A DNA stretch of 64,000 nucleotides from Cryptomeria japonica (GCF_030272615.1 NC_081411.1:827504897-827568896), one strand, 5' to 3'; numbered from the stretch's first letter, positions 11,631-24,709 are shown. Notes: generated from the letters alone by a model not told the origin. Numbers and translations are program-made.

Positions 11631-13990
11631 TATTTCACCAATCAATACATAAAAAATTAAAAGTGCTTTTCAGTCTTCCTATTGCATTCATGTGAAAGGT
11701 CCTGGTGGCCAACCTCCTTAGGAAAACAATTGCTTTTTCTTTTGTGTTCGTCTTGTCTGTTACAACGATGTTTCTTATTCTCAAACCTAGATTTCAATTT
11801 TTCAGTTTTTTATTAATTTTTTGGATTATATTTTATGATCTATTATTAAGATGAGATAGCAAGATCTGTTATAAGGATTAAGAGAGAGTTTTTCTTTTGC
11901 TATTTCATGTAAATGATGGATAATAGAATGTGATTTTAAATATTATTGACGAAAAAAACTCAGTTTAATCTAGAAATTTTCAAACTAAGATATGTAAACT
12001 GTTCTACCAAATATCTTCTAGACTTTGAAATTTGAAATGTCATGAAGATGGAAAATTGTAGTACTTAAAAAGAATATATATACAATAGACAAACACCTCC
12101 CTTATAAAATGTTCCTATTTAATTGTGTGCGCTTTTGGATGGCATCCTCTTAATCCATGATTATAAGGAATGCAATGAGGTCTTAGACTTCTTGGTTGAT
12201 ATGAAGGTGGATCAATCCCATTCTCATCATTGAGTGTGGATGATGTAGATTTGTGGATAGGTCTAAAAGTTCTTATGGAACTAAATCTCCTACCATAAGT
12301 AAGGAGACAGTTATTTGATTGATATGTAGTTGTGTTCCCAGTATTACTTGGCTCCATCAATTTCATCATTGGATTCTCCTAAGCTCTTTGTTGATTGATT
12401 ATCCTTATTTTTTATATCATATCAAACCTAGGAGGTGGTGGATATTTGACACACTCTATATGTTGGTCTCATCTCAAACTCATCTCAAACTAGATGTCAA
12501 GCTTTCTTAAGGATTTCATAGATTATAAATTTGAGTTGTGGTATGTATTTTTAGTTCTATTATATAGTTTTATAGGTGGCATGTCATGTTGGTTTTGTTT
12601 TCAATAGATTTTTCACTTTTTTCCATCTTCCCTGAATATTTTAAGGTTAGGGATCTTTTCTACAAGGATGTTGTTTCAAATGGGTACCTAAAAGACATCT
12701 TTAACTATTTTTAATTTGTGTCAATGAGTTTTGTGAAATGTGTTTTAGGGAAGGATGATCTTAGCTCTATGATGTGCATCACAACAAAGTCACAATTTAA
12801 AAATATCTTTTGAAAAAAATAGGTGTAGATGTGGTAGATGAAGTGATAAGAAAGTGGATATTTGAGTGAACTTGCTTTCAATAATTCTCTCAAATAGTTG
12901 GTATGGTTTTTTTTTTCATTTTAGATGGCTCTATATAAACAACATCCAATAATGAATTAAAAAGTTTGATAAGGGGATCCTCTCAATCTCTCACATGTTA
13001 GAGGATATCCAAACCTTTTATATTGATTTATCAATGGTGGTTAAAAATATTTCAACAACTCAATGCTAAAGACGCATTGGAGATCACAAACATATACACC
13101 CTTCCCTCTTTGGAATGTGGTTTGATCTAGTTTGCATATAGACCCAAGGTCATTTATGAAGCCAAATCCCCATAGACAATTGTGCTTGTTGAAGATTTAA
13201 TAGATTGATCTAAAGAGGTTTGGTAGCTTGTTTATTTCATAGTGGTGGTTCCTTTATTTGATTTTAGTAGCCTTCCTTAGGAGGTGTGGGTGGATGAAGT
13301 GTGATTTCTTTATTTGTGATCTTGAAATTTCAACATCTTTTAAATAACAATACATTTTTTAGGTATATGTTTTTTTAAAATTATAATTTAGTTTTCTCTC
13401 TAATAAATTATTCTATCAATAACAAATTAGTGAAAGCCTTTCATAAATTGATATTATTTTTTAAATTCTTTAATTCAAACATATTCAATGGTGTAATTCC
13501 CCATTCCAATTCAACTTGTTTCTAAATTCATAGTAAAGCATTTTCCCATTTAGCTTTAAAAATACTTATGAAATGTATCTAAGCTTGTAGTTTTTTATTT
13601 TTATTTTAAAAGCCTTTGATGGTATAGATTAATTTATAATACTATTTTAGGATGAGAAACATAAATTGTTTTATTTTAATTGATTAGTGTGCCTTAGATT
13701 TAAAGGAGTCAATTTAATTCATAATTAGGAGATATCTTATTTATTTATTTTTCGAAGGAGGTTTAAATTTGAGAATTTTTTGAACTTCGATAATAATAAA
13801 AAAATAAAAAAAGATGTTTGTCAACATTGATTTAGACTTGAAATGCATTTAAACTAATTTGAAGTTTACATCCAAATTATTTTCTAGAATAAATGTTAAA
13901 TTCTCATTTTAGTTAACTTGCATCTTTCATCAAACATTCTTTACCCTAAATTTTTCCTAAGCCTAATTTTATTTGCATCATTTCAACTAT

Positions 13991-16239
13991 AGAAATGTAG
14001 TGTCCCTCCCTAATTCATCTTTTGATTTACACATTGATAGAATTATCTAGACTCTTATGTGATATTTTGGTTGATACTTATGACTTTATCTACATCTCAG
14101 ATGCATATTGATGATGACATTTCATATGGGCATTGATATATGGTGATTTATATTGGATGATGATATATCTTTGGTTATTATGATAGATGGATTTGCATTT
14201 GACGATTGATATGCACTCATTGTTCATGGATGGATTATATTGCTTATGAGGTTATGATTGCATCTTGATTATTCTAACCCCACTTCATGAATATATTGGA
14301 TAAGATGATGCTATGTTGATTGTGATTGTCTTACTAATGTATTTGTGATAGAGACAATGCCATACCACTCATTACGAGCATGATATGACGTTGCAATTCT
14401 CTCTCACTTGCTTGATCATTTATGATATATGTTATTGTATGTGTTGTCCTGTGGTTGTGGTGGTTGCAAGATTGCAGGTATCAGACATCAACTCCACCTG
14501 GCCTCACAAGTCTAAGTGTATCTTTATCCCAATGGCAAGGTGATCGAGGATGGCATGGGTTCCCTCTACACACTCTAGGCTTAAGTCGGTATCCTTCTCA
14601 ATCTAGTGTCTTGTCGTGATTCATCATGCTAGTATATTGTGACCAATTGTTCAACCCTATGTTTGGTTGCCTTGAAGAGTTATGATAATTTAATTAATAA
14701 TTGATTTATATAGTTTATTATATTAAGTTTAATTTATTATATAGTTTGGATATTTAATTATTATTGGGCAATTTATTGTTGAGGTTTAATTTTTATTGAT
14801 GTTATTTGACTATTGTTTATCAACCCTTGATTTATTGGTTTAATATTATTTATTGTTCAATTATTTTATTATTTGGGCCTTTGGATTTATTATTTTATTT
14901 ATATGGTTTGAGACTTTATATTTAATTTGGATGTTTATTTATAGAGCCCTTGGTTTATTTATTATTGTGCTTTTGATTTAGTATTTAATCCTCTTTTTAC
15001 TTATTCTGGTTATTTAAATATTATTTACCCTACCTACCCTATTTTACTATTGGTTGAGTGAATTGGGTAAGTAAGAAATATTATTTTATATTATCTTACC
15101 TTGGTTTTATGCATGGAAGGTATGAAATATTGTTTAATCGAATATTTTGATTGGTCGGTTTACTGTAAGGATTTTGAATAAAAATTTATTTATTGAGTTT
15201 TTGAGATTTTGCCCGAGTTGGCTTTCGAGAGTATATTTTCTGCATACGGAAGATTCTTGAATGTTGATAGCTTGTTTGGATTTGGTTGGAAGCTTGATTG
15301 ATTTTGGATTTTCTCTTCTTCGATTTTGCATTGTCATAACTTTTATCTCCAGGTTGGTGAATTTCTACCTTCTGCAATTTAGTTTCTGAAAAGATTGTCT
15401 TCCTTGTGTCTAATTAAAGATTGTCTACCAAGAGGTTTTGGGGTTAGCTGTAAAATAATTATTTATAAATTTTATAATATGAAGAATTATTTATAAATTT
15501 TATAATATGAAGTATTAATTAGGGTAATATATTTCTATGGAATTATTTTATTGGGTTCTATTGTGTATGGCTTCTGGCAATTGTCATTTGTGTCATTGTG
15601 TATACTCTTGGTCTCCTTGGCCATGTAGTTTTGTGAGTGTTGCTTTTGTATTGTGTTGGTCTTGATGTATTATCTTCTTACCCAAATGTTTGAGAGTTTA
15701 TTCTTATGTTATGTGATTGGTCTTGTTTCAAACTCTACTAGGAGTTTTTCATGTGACTCTTTGAGTAGTGACTCATGTATTGAATTTGTTGTTAAGATTG
15801 TAGCTAGTCCTTTGATTCTATTTGATGTTTTGTCTATGTTTATTATATTTTTTGGTTTCAATGATAGTCTCAATGATTTTTTGGACTTGTCACAATTTTG
15901 TATTTTCATATTTTCTAACTTTAAACCTTGTATGCGCTAAATCTTTGTGCCAATGCGCTAATATAATGTAAGCGCTATTATTCAAGTGGCATTTGCACTA
16001 TTGTTATTGTCAAATGCGCTAGAGATATATGTATATGCACTGTTATATTGTTCATATGTGCTATTATAATTTGTAAATGCATCGTTTAAGCCCTCATATG
16101 CGCTATAGGAGATTTCTTAGGCACTACTCTGCTAGACAAAAGCACTAAACTGACTGATAAAGACACTAATCTATTTTACAAAAGTGCTTGTTTGTCTTAT
16201 TATAATTTGTATTTTGACAGTTTTAGCTTTCCGAGTTGT
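13991..16239. other. Left flank of the big element, probably older repeat
   Basis: No gene is recognised. The stretch 13995-14640 is less AT-rich and has the feel of LTR sequence, and 14690-15130 is very TA-rich. The flank ends abruptly at 16239 where the big element starts, and sequence of a similar style resumes at 31963. I infer that the big element inserted into an older repeat, but I could not identify that repeat or its ends. Confidence 0.3.
15930..16110 (+). repeat. Cluster of ATGCGCTA motifs
   Basis: The octamer ATGCGCTA or one-base variants (AAGCGCTA, ATGTGCTA) recurs at least six times at irregular 15-45 bp intervals, followed by related GCACTA and GCACTG forms up to about 16190. 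Spacing is irregular, so this is a motif cluster, not a simple tandem repeat. Confidence 0.6.
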
Positions 16240-16897
16240 TGGTTAACAGATTTGCCTTTCATTAATATTTTTTATAATGACTCATGCATACCCCTACTGA
16301 AAAGCAAAAGAAACCAACAGTTGGGTGAACCAAGTATTGGTTTACCCTCTGCATAAGAGTACAGCTCCCATATGATATCCAATGAATTTTTATGCAAATT
16401 AATTACAAAGAAAAACACTTTTTACCAGAAAGCGAGAAAGGCCTTCACATCCATTTGTCAACACAATATGAATGCTACGAAATAATTATTCATAAATGTA
16501 AAGCTCGCAAGCTTGAAATTTGAATATTTCACTCTTATATAAAACTTATTTCACCAAGTATACTCAATGTAGTATGAATGTTGATCAATACTCACTCATG
16601 CCTCAAAGGACAAGGGGGATTAGAATCATTCAAACAACAACAAACAGCTAATTTCCTTAATCAAATGAATTCATAGACTTATAATAAGTGGATAATCAAA
16701 GAAGTAAAATATTTTGCACACAAACATGTATTCCAACAGAGATTTGTTCTTTCATTCAAACACACAGATTTGAAGGCCATGCAAAATATATCATTTCATT
16801 CACACATAAAATGTCTTCACTGAAAATTCCCAGAGAAAACAAAGTCTGTCAATCCAAATCAAAGTTTTTTGGACCTGAATAAAAGCTTGCTTAATTA

Positions 16898-16906
16898 CAT
16901 ATATAG
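16898..16906 (-). promoter_or_regulatory. Candidate TATA box in 3' LTR
   Basis: CTATATATG on the minus strand, preceded by G/C-containing sequence, lies after the LTR ORF and about 660 bp before the LTR end. The same box is present at the equivalent place in the other LTR. Confidence 0.4.
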
Positions 16907-17029
16907 CCTCAAGGCTAATAGTTTTTTAAATAACCCGAGTTTTAAAACTCTATCCTAGAGTTAAAAGAAATTTTTTGCTTAAACCTAGACAAAACTTAAA
17001 TGACCAAGAGCCACGGACAGAATGACATC

Positions 17030-20000
17030 TCATTCATAAACTGATCGAGACTCCAACGTGGTAGAGGAAGTGACTGATTTATCCTGTTTCGCCACAGTAT
17101 CACATACATTTCGCAACTCCAAGTGTGTCGTTGAGAAATTGAGGATGACCTGATATTGTGGGAGCCCAATATGCAGAATGCATTGCTTCTAGCCTTCTTT
17201 ATCCATGTTTACCTGCATGACCTTAATTTTATGCGCTTCCAGATGATCAAATCAAACCACTAACATTGATTCTATCCTAACCACCTTGGAGAAGTCATTT
17301 GTAGTTAGAGATTTTGTTTCTTTAACGAGTTGCACTCTCTCCTTAAAAATTTTGACCATAACTGCTGCTAGCTCGATCGTATGTCCATCATCCTTCAGGA
17401 ATTGTATATCGATGCATTTCAAATCTTTTTGCATCATATCAATGAGCTCTTTTAATCATTTTAATAATTTGATGGATTCTTCGTGACCCTGTTTAATGAT
17501 TGATTTTATCCATTCAACGTTTTTCCTTGATACATATAGTACATTGTCATCCAAGTTATCCACAAACTTCTCATCAAGAAATTTCATTCATTTGTGCTAA
17601 AACCGCTACCCATTTATTTCTTTCTTTGTCCTATGTTGTAGCTTCCAACTCTAGCTCTTTACTCACGGTTATAGCATTATCATACACCTTGATTAGGCTA
17701 GCAATATAATATGTACCTTGATGCACTATGGAGTGAAGCAATTCATCAAAGATCTTCGCTATCATACGGCTTCTTTGAACTTGATCCAATAGCTTCTAGT
17801 TTACTGGTGTTTTAGGGTCAAAAGACAATGACATCTGTGTCAAAGGCTGAGGACTCGAGTGATGTATGGCATTGATATATTTTGTCATCTGTGAAACAAC
17901 TTGTTTTAATTCTTGTTTGTCCTTCTCATCTTTCCAAGTTCTAGATATCATTCTTTTGGTGGAGGATTCTAAATGTTTGGCATCCACAGCTCTCAAAGCA
18001 ACTCCCAGGTCAAATGTCTCAACAACAAAATCCTTTTTAGTGGCATTTTTGGGGTCTTTATCTGAGATAGGCTATGCTACTTCCGCTACCCAGTGCCCTG
18101 TTTCGTCATCGACCTCCATCATAGCCTCTGTTTTAAGCTTTTGGGGTTTGGATATTTTTCCAAGGCACTTAATAACCATATCCTCCATCAGAACAGTAAT
18201 AGGAACCACACTGCATTTCTTACCAATTGAAGCTCCAAGCCATCGAGAAATGTTGGAAGTTTCTTTAGGTGTAGGTGTCTAATAATAAGGTGAATTGACA
18301 ACAGTGATGGTGCTCATCGGATTTGGATTTTCTTCAGGTTCTTTCTCTACATCTGCATCTTGTACTGAAGGATTATTTCACACCTATTCATCCATGGCCA
18401 CCTAGGTTTCTTCACTTGAGTCTAAATCCACAACAATCTGGTCCACCACTGGTTCCCTGTTTTTCTTTCTGCTCCTACAACGGGTGAATCAGACCGCTAA
18501 GGAACTCAATGGGGATTTCTTTGACCTCTTGGTTTGAACCTCTCCAATTTTTAGCTTTGTGGCACCTGCAATATCAATAATTACATTAGAGGAGGAAGTA
18601 GGAATCTGTGTTGTAGCATGAAGTGGACCAACTGTTAACTCTTTAGGAATAATAATTAGCTTCTTTTTAAATTTGTAGTCCCTTAACCATTTCTCCATTC
18701 TTTATATAACATTTAAGGACTTGGCTTGGATACTTTATTCTTCTCTCATGTCCCAGACAAATTCAGGGATGTGTTGCCCTTAAACCCTTACATTGAATTC
18801 AGGATCTAACACATCTTCCCCCTCCTCTTCTTATATTCCTGCCACATTTATAAACAACCTCATTGTAACAATCTATTGCAGAGTGAACCTTGACCACAAT
18901 ATCCTTCTTACTTCAAATTCATCACAGCAATTTTCCCAATAATCTTCTAATTAGGGTTCATGAAAGAAATTGACATCAATATTTAGATGTTCTAGAGCAT
19001 ATCCTCTGCTATCAAACTTACGTCGGGCAATGTAGGGCTATAAATTCAGTTTCTTGAACTCTAATTCTAAGTTCCAAGCATCAAAAAAAGATTTGCAACT
19101 ATAATATCCAAGTTCAATTGGTAAGACAACTCCAGATTTACTCTTTGCTCCTAACTTTTTATCAATGTGAGCAAGTTACCTACAAACTTCAATAAGTATA
19201 TAACTATCAAAAGCATACATGGGCAATTTGAATGGTTCACCTTCAAAGCCCCCCACTCTAATATAAGTAAATCTGGGAAATTGGATAAAATAGCTTCCAT
19301 ATATACTGACCAACTCCATGGCTTCGGCTGAAATTCTTTTATTTGTGTCTCCCTGTAGTTCAAAGACAAGTCTGCCTGTGAAGGCATCATTCCATCTTGT
19401 AACATTTTCAGCATATCTTTGTTATTGTAGATGTGGATAATAATCATAAACCTTCATGCCATCCACCCAAGGCTCATGATGTAACCCTTGCTACTCTCTG
19501 GTACAAGCTAGTATATAAAATAAATATGAGGACATATAAAAACTGGATATTCCAACAAAATTACTCAAACCCTCATGAAGCCTTTCAATGATAACCTATG
19601 CCCAGTCAAGATATTTCTCACCAGCTAACAATACCTGAATGTAAAAATACATCCAGTCTTCCCAGTAGAAAGCGTGTGAATTCCCTTTGAGTTTGTTTAA
19701 CAAAATCACAATATCCCACACCTCCATAATGAAATGCTCTCTTGTAAGAGGTTTGGGTAACCAGGAACCCCCTTTCTAAACTTTGAGGAGCCAATTCCTT
19801 GCAGTGACGCTTTTATAAGTGCTTTTCTTCTCGGAGAAAAATGCGTATGAAGTACCAATGGACCAATCTTCATACAATTCTTTATGAGTAATTCCAATTG
19901 CAACCATCATTGTTTCCCTATTAAATTCTACTAACAATTCACCACTGCTGGTCCTAATGCACCTGTTACGGGCATCATACCTATTCATACATGCTATCAC

Positions 20001-20234
20001 CAATTATGGGAAAGGGGTGGCAGTTGGGAATGTAGTAGCTTCAATCAAGCCATGTTTAACTATTCTTTCCATCATTGAGTTGGCCTCGTGGTTTCTATCT
20101 CTTTCTAAAAAATCTCCTAAGTCGGCTTGGGCTAAGGAAGTGTCACCCAGTTCTGGAAGTGTACTGACTAAGCATGATGTGCGGCCAAGATTTGGAAGAG
20201 TTAGCCTCATAATGACCACTTTTGCATTCATCAA
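17030..20234 (-). pseudogene. LTR-encoded accessory ORF, ~1,070 codons, 3' LTR copy
   Basis: Sense-strand ORF inside the LTR, from an ATG at 20234 to a TGA at 17032-17030, interrupted by stops. I do not recognise the protein. Visible parts in order are: an N-terminal region with repeated Leu and acidic residues (GDFLERDRNHEANSMMERIV), a segment rich in aromatic residues and EDWMYFYIQ, a well-preserved central part (YGSYFIQFPRFTYI... FEGEPFKLP... ILIEVCR... GYYSCKS), a basic stretch (KLKIGEVQTKRSK) that could be a nuclear signal, and a predicted helical C-terminal third (LKQVVSQMTKYIN... LIKVYDNAI). No gag, protease, RT or integrase motif occurs. The same ORF lies in the other LTR. Stops at three sites (before LVIACMNRY, after KKLNL, after NVAGI) are shared by both copies, so they predate this insertion; others are private. 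An aromatic-rich pattern recalls plant mobile domain proteins only vaguely. Function unknown. Confidence 0.7.
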
Positions 20235-20689
20235 ACAATTTCTAGAAAGAACTGAATTCTATTCCAAAACAAAGAATTTTTCTATACTGACTTTGTGAGC
20301 TAATAACATACCGGAGAAGAAATTATTAAAACTCACCTGTTACCACCATCAAATTTGTGAAACCCTCGGAAGTATGGAGTTGAAATTACCTTCGGCCTCC
20401 TTCGCTTCTCCAACAACAATAGCTACCAATTTTATAATTTAAGGATTCACATATTAAGAGGCGAAAGAAACTGAGTGATACCTACGCACGCCTCATGATA
20501 ATTCATTTGAACATGTGAGATAACCCATGATTTGATGGGATCCTAACAACTTTCTTTATTATTATATCAACTCCACACAAACGGCTTGAGTTTTCATGAT
20601 TTCTTTCCATAATTAAAATTTTAAAATATGATATGCTCAGAATATTCCTTTTGTCGTGCCACCTTTGCTTTATTAATGTCCTCAGGGCC

Positions 20690-21010
20690 AACTTGAAATG
20701 AACTTTGAACCATTTAACAAGAAGTTTAATGGTTCAAGTTCAATCTTGAGAAAACAAAAGGACTTCCACCTTGCAGCTCAACACAACACCGAGAACGAGC
20801 AAAGACTTTAACAAACATAAAGGAGGACCTTGAACTTTGAACCTTGAACCGCTTCAAGAATGGTTCAAAAGTTCAAGTTCAAAACTGACTTAACACATTA
20901 ATGCTCGCCTTCTTAACAACAAAACAAATCCGTGACACACATGAAGACACCAGTTGAACCTTGAACCTTGAACCAAAAAGAAGGTTCAACCTACGGGTTC
21001 ATTGGAACAG
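20690..21010. promoter_or_regulatory. TTGAACC heptamer cluster near LTR start
   Basis: Nine copies of TTGAACC or its complement GGTTCAA occur within 320 bp, including a run of three in tandem near 20955. The other LTR keeps at least seven at matching places (31540-31825). The position, upstream of the LTR ORF, would suit an enhancer, but no factor can be named. Confidence 0.5.
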
Positions 21011-21294
21011 AAAAAGTGGATTATAAAGAAAAGGTACATAGCCAAGGATGAATCAAACCGAATGGGGAAAGCAACATTAATAACACATTATTTTTATGAA
21101 GACAAAGACTTAAACTATTGACAAAATAATGGGGTAACATCGGCTCTGACTGGGGACCGAAAATGAGAAGGACCAAGAATGGAACTTAGAATCTCTTTTT
21201 GTGGAGAAGGACAAGGTCCAACCACAACAAACTAGACAACAAGAAAAACAAATAGCATAGCAAAAACCTATGTACAAAGTAGGAGGAGACCTGC

Positions 21295-22539
21295 TTATAA
21301 CTGATACAACTTTAAATCTTGCCCATTATAGGACAAGGGCAGTGAAACTCTATTAGGGTATTCAAGTTTGAATGAGTTAGGGCCCAATACTTGTTTGATC
21401 ATGAATGGTCCTTTCCACAGAAAATCAAATTTCCTATGAGTTCCTTTTGGTTCCCTGCATTTGTCCCAGAGTAGGACTTGATCTCCCAGCATAAATTATC
21501 ATGGTCTAGCTCTGCGATCAAAAATTTTATTTACCCTGGCCTAATGTGCAGTGGTGTGATCCATCAACTCTTGCCTCTCTTCTTCAATTTTTGAAAGGTA
21601 CATAATTCTCTTTTCCATAATATTTTGGAAGAATTCATCTTCTATCACTTTCTGTAACCTAGCAACTAATAATTCCAGTGGTAAGGACAATTGAGCTTCT
21701 ACTCCATATACCAATTCAAATGGTGTCATACCTATGGCCCTTTTAGGTGAGGTCTTGTCTTCCCACAGTGCCTCATATAGCCTTTTATGCCAATCCTTTG
21801 CATTCTCAGCCACCAATTTTTGCATTATAAATATCAAATTCTTATTGTTGGATTCAGTCTGGTCGTTTCCTTGCAAATAGTAATCTGAAGAATGAGATAA
21901 GAAAATGCCATGATCATAGCAAAACATGTTGAGTTCTTCGGAAGAGGAATTTGGGGAATTATCAAGCATGATCTTCCGGGGTACACCAAACCTAGTCAAG
22001 ATATTCTCTTTCAGGAAGTTGCATACAATTTTTTAAGTAGTCTTCCTGACGAGGACTGCTTCAACCCACTTTGTAAAATAATATGTAGTTGTGAGGATAT
22101 GAGTATGACCAGCACTTGACGAGGGATTCAATGGACCAATAAAATCTAAACCCCATTGTTTGAAGGGTTCATCTATGATTATCGGCCTTAATGGCAATGC
22201 AGCTAATTGGGGTCTTCCTGAGAATAAATTGCATTTCTCACAGCCTACAACCCATTTATATGCATGTTTAAACATTCCTAGCCAATAGTAACAACTCTTG
22301 AGGATTTTGAAAGTTGTTACAGTAGATGATTAGTGTCCTCCATATGCCTCATTATGAAAAACTTGTAAAAGCTTCTCCTGTTGTTCCTTGTCAACACACC
22401 TTAAGAATGACCCATCCAAGCCTTTTTTGTATAAGATATCATCCATAATTACATATTTAGTTGCCTTCAATCTTTGATTTCTCTTTTCTTTTGCATTTAA
22501 ATGCTCAGGACATTCTCCATAAGTCAAGTAATGAACCAC
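21295..22539 (-). pseudogene. Integrase of the 15.7-kb element
   Basis: Ty3/gypsy integrase, which would insert the cDNA into the host chromosome. Reading from 22539: an HHCC zinc finger is visible (HNEAYGGH ... CEKC), then the catalytic core with WGLDFIGPL carrying the first Asp, MLDN carrying the second Asp, and a QTES motif carrying the Glu, so the D-D-E triad is kept. A helical region and a C-terminal SH3-like stretch (LGDQVLLWDK ... WKGPFMIKQVLGPNSFKLE) follow, ending at 21295. Stops after the zinc-finger His (near 22330), after the RKTT segment (about 22033) and between 21541 and 21492 break it. It lies about 155 bp before the 3' LTR, as usual. Non-functional as read. Confidence 0.85.
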
Positions 22540-22639
22540 ATCGGTGAACCATTCATCCTGAAAGCTGACAAATAAAGTTAGTGGTAGTTTGTCTTCTTCT
22601 TCCTAGTTTTCAGCTATTAAACGACATAATCCTTGCCCC

Positions 22640-22968
22640 CAGACCAACTTGGTCAGTCTAATATCCAGATCAAATTCCTGAACCTTTGAAACCTAGGTCG
22701 CTTTATTATTCATTCCCACCTCCTATTGAGTCAAGATACTTTTCACAGTGGGGTTTGGTACAAAGACAATTGAATGGGAATGCAGTACATAATACCTTAA
22801 ATGCTTAACAACTTTAACAATCACAAAGGCTTGTTTCTCAACTAATGAGTAATTCAATTCATGCATTTTGAGTTGACCGCTCATGAACGCAATAGGGACT
22901 TCTTCATTCAGTTCATTCTTTTGCAGAAGAATGTCGGGCATTGTGTGTTCTGAAGCATAACAATACAT
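22640..22968 (-). pseudogene. Ordinary RNase H domain of the 15.7-kb element
   Basis: The frame starting at 22968 reads YCYASEHTMPDILLQKN, then PIAFMSGQLKMHELNYSL and YYVLHSHSIVFVPNP. This is the RNase H that normally follows gypsy RT, of the type with weak catalytic residues seen in elements that carry a second RNase H. Upstream it is joined to the RT by frameshifted sequence (about 23000-23180). It has a stop near 22723 and continues degenerate toward 22560. Confidence 0.75.
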
Positions 22969-23183
22969 GATAAAATATCTCTTAAAATTGGGATTTATTG
23001 GTGCAGGAGCATGAGAAATTGCTTTCTTTACCTCTTCAAAGGCTCTTTTTGCTTCTTCCTTCCATTTGAAAACTGCTTTTCACTCATCATCCCTACAACA
23101 TGTTTGGTAATTTCAGCAATGTCTAGCATAAACCTCCTAAGGAAACTCACTTGCCCAAAGAATGATTTGACACCACTTTTGTT

Positions 23184-23888
23184 TTATGGCAAACTTAATT
23201 GTTGAATAGGTTTTCCCTGATCAGGATCTATTTTAATACCATCTTGCAAAACTATATGCCCTAATAGCTTTCCCTCTGTAACATAGAATGACTTCTTTGG
23301 GTTGAGAGAAATACCATGGTCTCTACATCTTTGTAGCATAGTCTCCAAATCTCTTAGGTGATTTTTCTTTCTTTTAGAGAAAAATGTCAAATCATCCAGA
23401 TAGATAACTACAGTCTTACCAATGAGCTGACTGAATGAGAGATTCATCGCCCTTTGGAAAGTTGCTCCCGCATTTATTAGGCCAAATGCCATACGATTGT
23501 AGGCAAAAGTTCCCCAAGGTGTTGTGAAGGTCATTTTGTCCTGGTCCTCTTTTGCCACACTTATCTGGTTATAACTAGAGAAACCATCAAGCATCAACAT
23601 CATTTATGATCCAGCAACAATTTGGAGTATATGATCCATCGCTGGCAATGGATAATTATCTTTCAAATTGGACTAATTCAAGTTTCAAAAATCTACACTG
23701 ATCCTTATTTCTCTATTTTTCTTGCGAATTGGAACAATATTGACCACCCATGTAGAATGGTGAATGGGATAGATGATCCTTGCCTTAAGCATCTTGTCTA
23801 TTTCTTTGAAAATAGCATCTGCGACCTTGGGATTGTAATTTCTTAATTTTTGTCTAGAAGGAATCCTCATAAAACCAGGCAAAGACAT
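23184..23888 (-). pseudogene. Reverse transcriptase of the 15.7-kb element
   Basis: RNA-dependent DNA polymerase of the Ty3/gypsy type. The frame from 23888 has the N-terminal block (QKLRNYNPKVADAIFKEIDK, then a PIHHSTWV block), then after two stops near 23685 and 23604 the palm (MLMLDGFSSYNQI, TTPWGTFAYNRMAFGL), and the active site YLDD at 23402-23391. The thumb part (KSFYVTEGKLLGHIV) follows. The catalytic Asp pair is intact. It lies after the extra RNase H and before the ordinary RNase H. Confidence 0.9.
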
Positions 23889-24058
23889 CTAAAAACTTAT
23901 ATAATAGTTTAATAAACAAATGTCTTTCTTTAGGGTTGCACCACTTACCTAAATTGACCATCTTTGGGTTATTTTCGTCACCTAAATTAATCTTCTCATA
24001 TTTTGTCGATGTGTTAGCAGTTTGAGAAGTATTTTCTTTGGCATACCTGTTGTTGCGA

Positions 24059-24709
24059 TCAAAGAGGCATTCTAAGGATACCAGACCTTTTGGAATTCAA
24101 TTTCTCTTCAACCGGAAAAACTTCCTTTCTATAACCTCCCCCTGTATCTGGACAAAACTCATTACATTCATTCTCAAACCCTTCAAAGAAAGAAGAGGCA
24201 AACATTTCAACATTTTGCAAGAACTTATTGATGTGTTTATCATTTCCAAATAGTTGCCAGAAATTTGAATTGTCGGGTACATTAGGGCGATATATAACTT
24301 CTATCCTATAAACATTTGCACCAAAATCTAGGTGTGGGAGTAAGAAAGATGTTGACACTGCTAAAGAATCTGCATGGGAGTTTTGATCTCTAGGAATGGC
24401 TTCAATTGAGAAAGCATCAAAATATTCAATCTCATCCAAGACTTTGTTTCTGTAATGTCTAAGCCTTTCATTCTTTACCGAGAAGAGACCTCGTACCTGT
24501 TTAACAATTAATTTTGCATCGCCTTTGATGCTCAACAATTTGATTCCTCTTTTCCTAGCTTGCTCAAGGCCTAACAACAATGCCTCATATTCTGCAATGT
24601 TATTAGTGTTTTTTAATTCTAATTTGAATGAAAAAAGGAATTTGTTCACCTTGTGGAGAAATGAGCACCACTCCAGCACCAAATCAAGCCGATGCACAGC
24701 TCCCATCAA
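24059..24709 (-). pseudogene. Extra (archaeal-type) RNase H placed before RT
   Basis: A second RNase H domain that would degrade RNA in RNA/DNA hybrids. It begins in the end of the protease frame with MEFDGS (first catalytic Asp), has one in-frame TGA a few codons later and a frameshift at a T-run near 24640, then continues with NNIAEYEALLLGLE (Glu), IKGDAKLIV (Asp) and RDQNSHADSLA (Asp). All four D-E-D-D residues are kept. This is the extra RNase H known from plant Tat-lineage elements, where it normally lies between the ordinary RNase H and integrase. Here it sits between protease and RT, followed by a linker of about 60 residues. Confidence 0.85.

Larger units (their letters stand above)
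9872..13990. other. Intergenic, no gene recognised
   Basis: AT-rich sequence with small tandem duplications (listed separately) and scattered short ORFs. An open minus-strand frame at 12369-12115 is unrecognised and too weak to call a gene. No RNA gene or LTR end could be defined. Confidence 0.4.
16240..21139 (-). repeat. 3' LTR of the 15.7-kb element
   Basis: In element orientation it opens TGTTACCCC at 21139 and closes TTAACCA at 16240, so it has TG...CA ends. The first 900 bp contain nine TTGAACC/GGTTCAA heptamers, then comes a degenerate long ORF (20234-17030), then a CTATATATG box (16906-16898) about 660 bp before the LTR end. This suggests a U3 of about 4.2 kb that includes the ORF and a short R-U5. 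The expected purine tract just outside the LTR is poor (GTCAGAGCCGA). Confidence 0.85.

Noticed and set aside
12115-12369. 84-codon minus-strand open frame with a few further open codons upstream
   Set aside because: No recognisable domain, two stops upstream, no splice-site support. Too weak to call a gene.
14422-14619. 65-codon plus-strand open frame, Ser/Pro/Trp-rich
   Set aside because: Lies in less AT-rich repeat-like sequence. The peptide has no known motif and the frame is short.
17866-18282. 138-codon plus-strand open frame, with a parallel one at 28703-29083
   Set aside because: It is antisense to the long LTR ORF, and the sense strand explains the conservation between the two copies.
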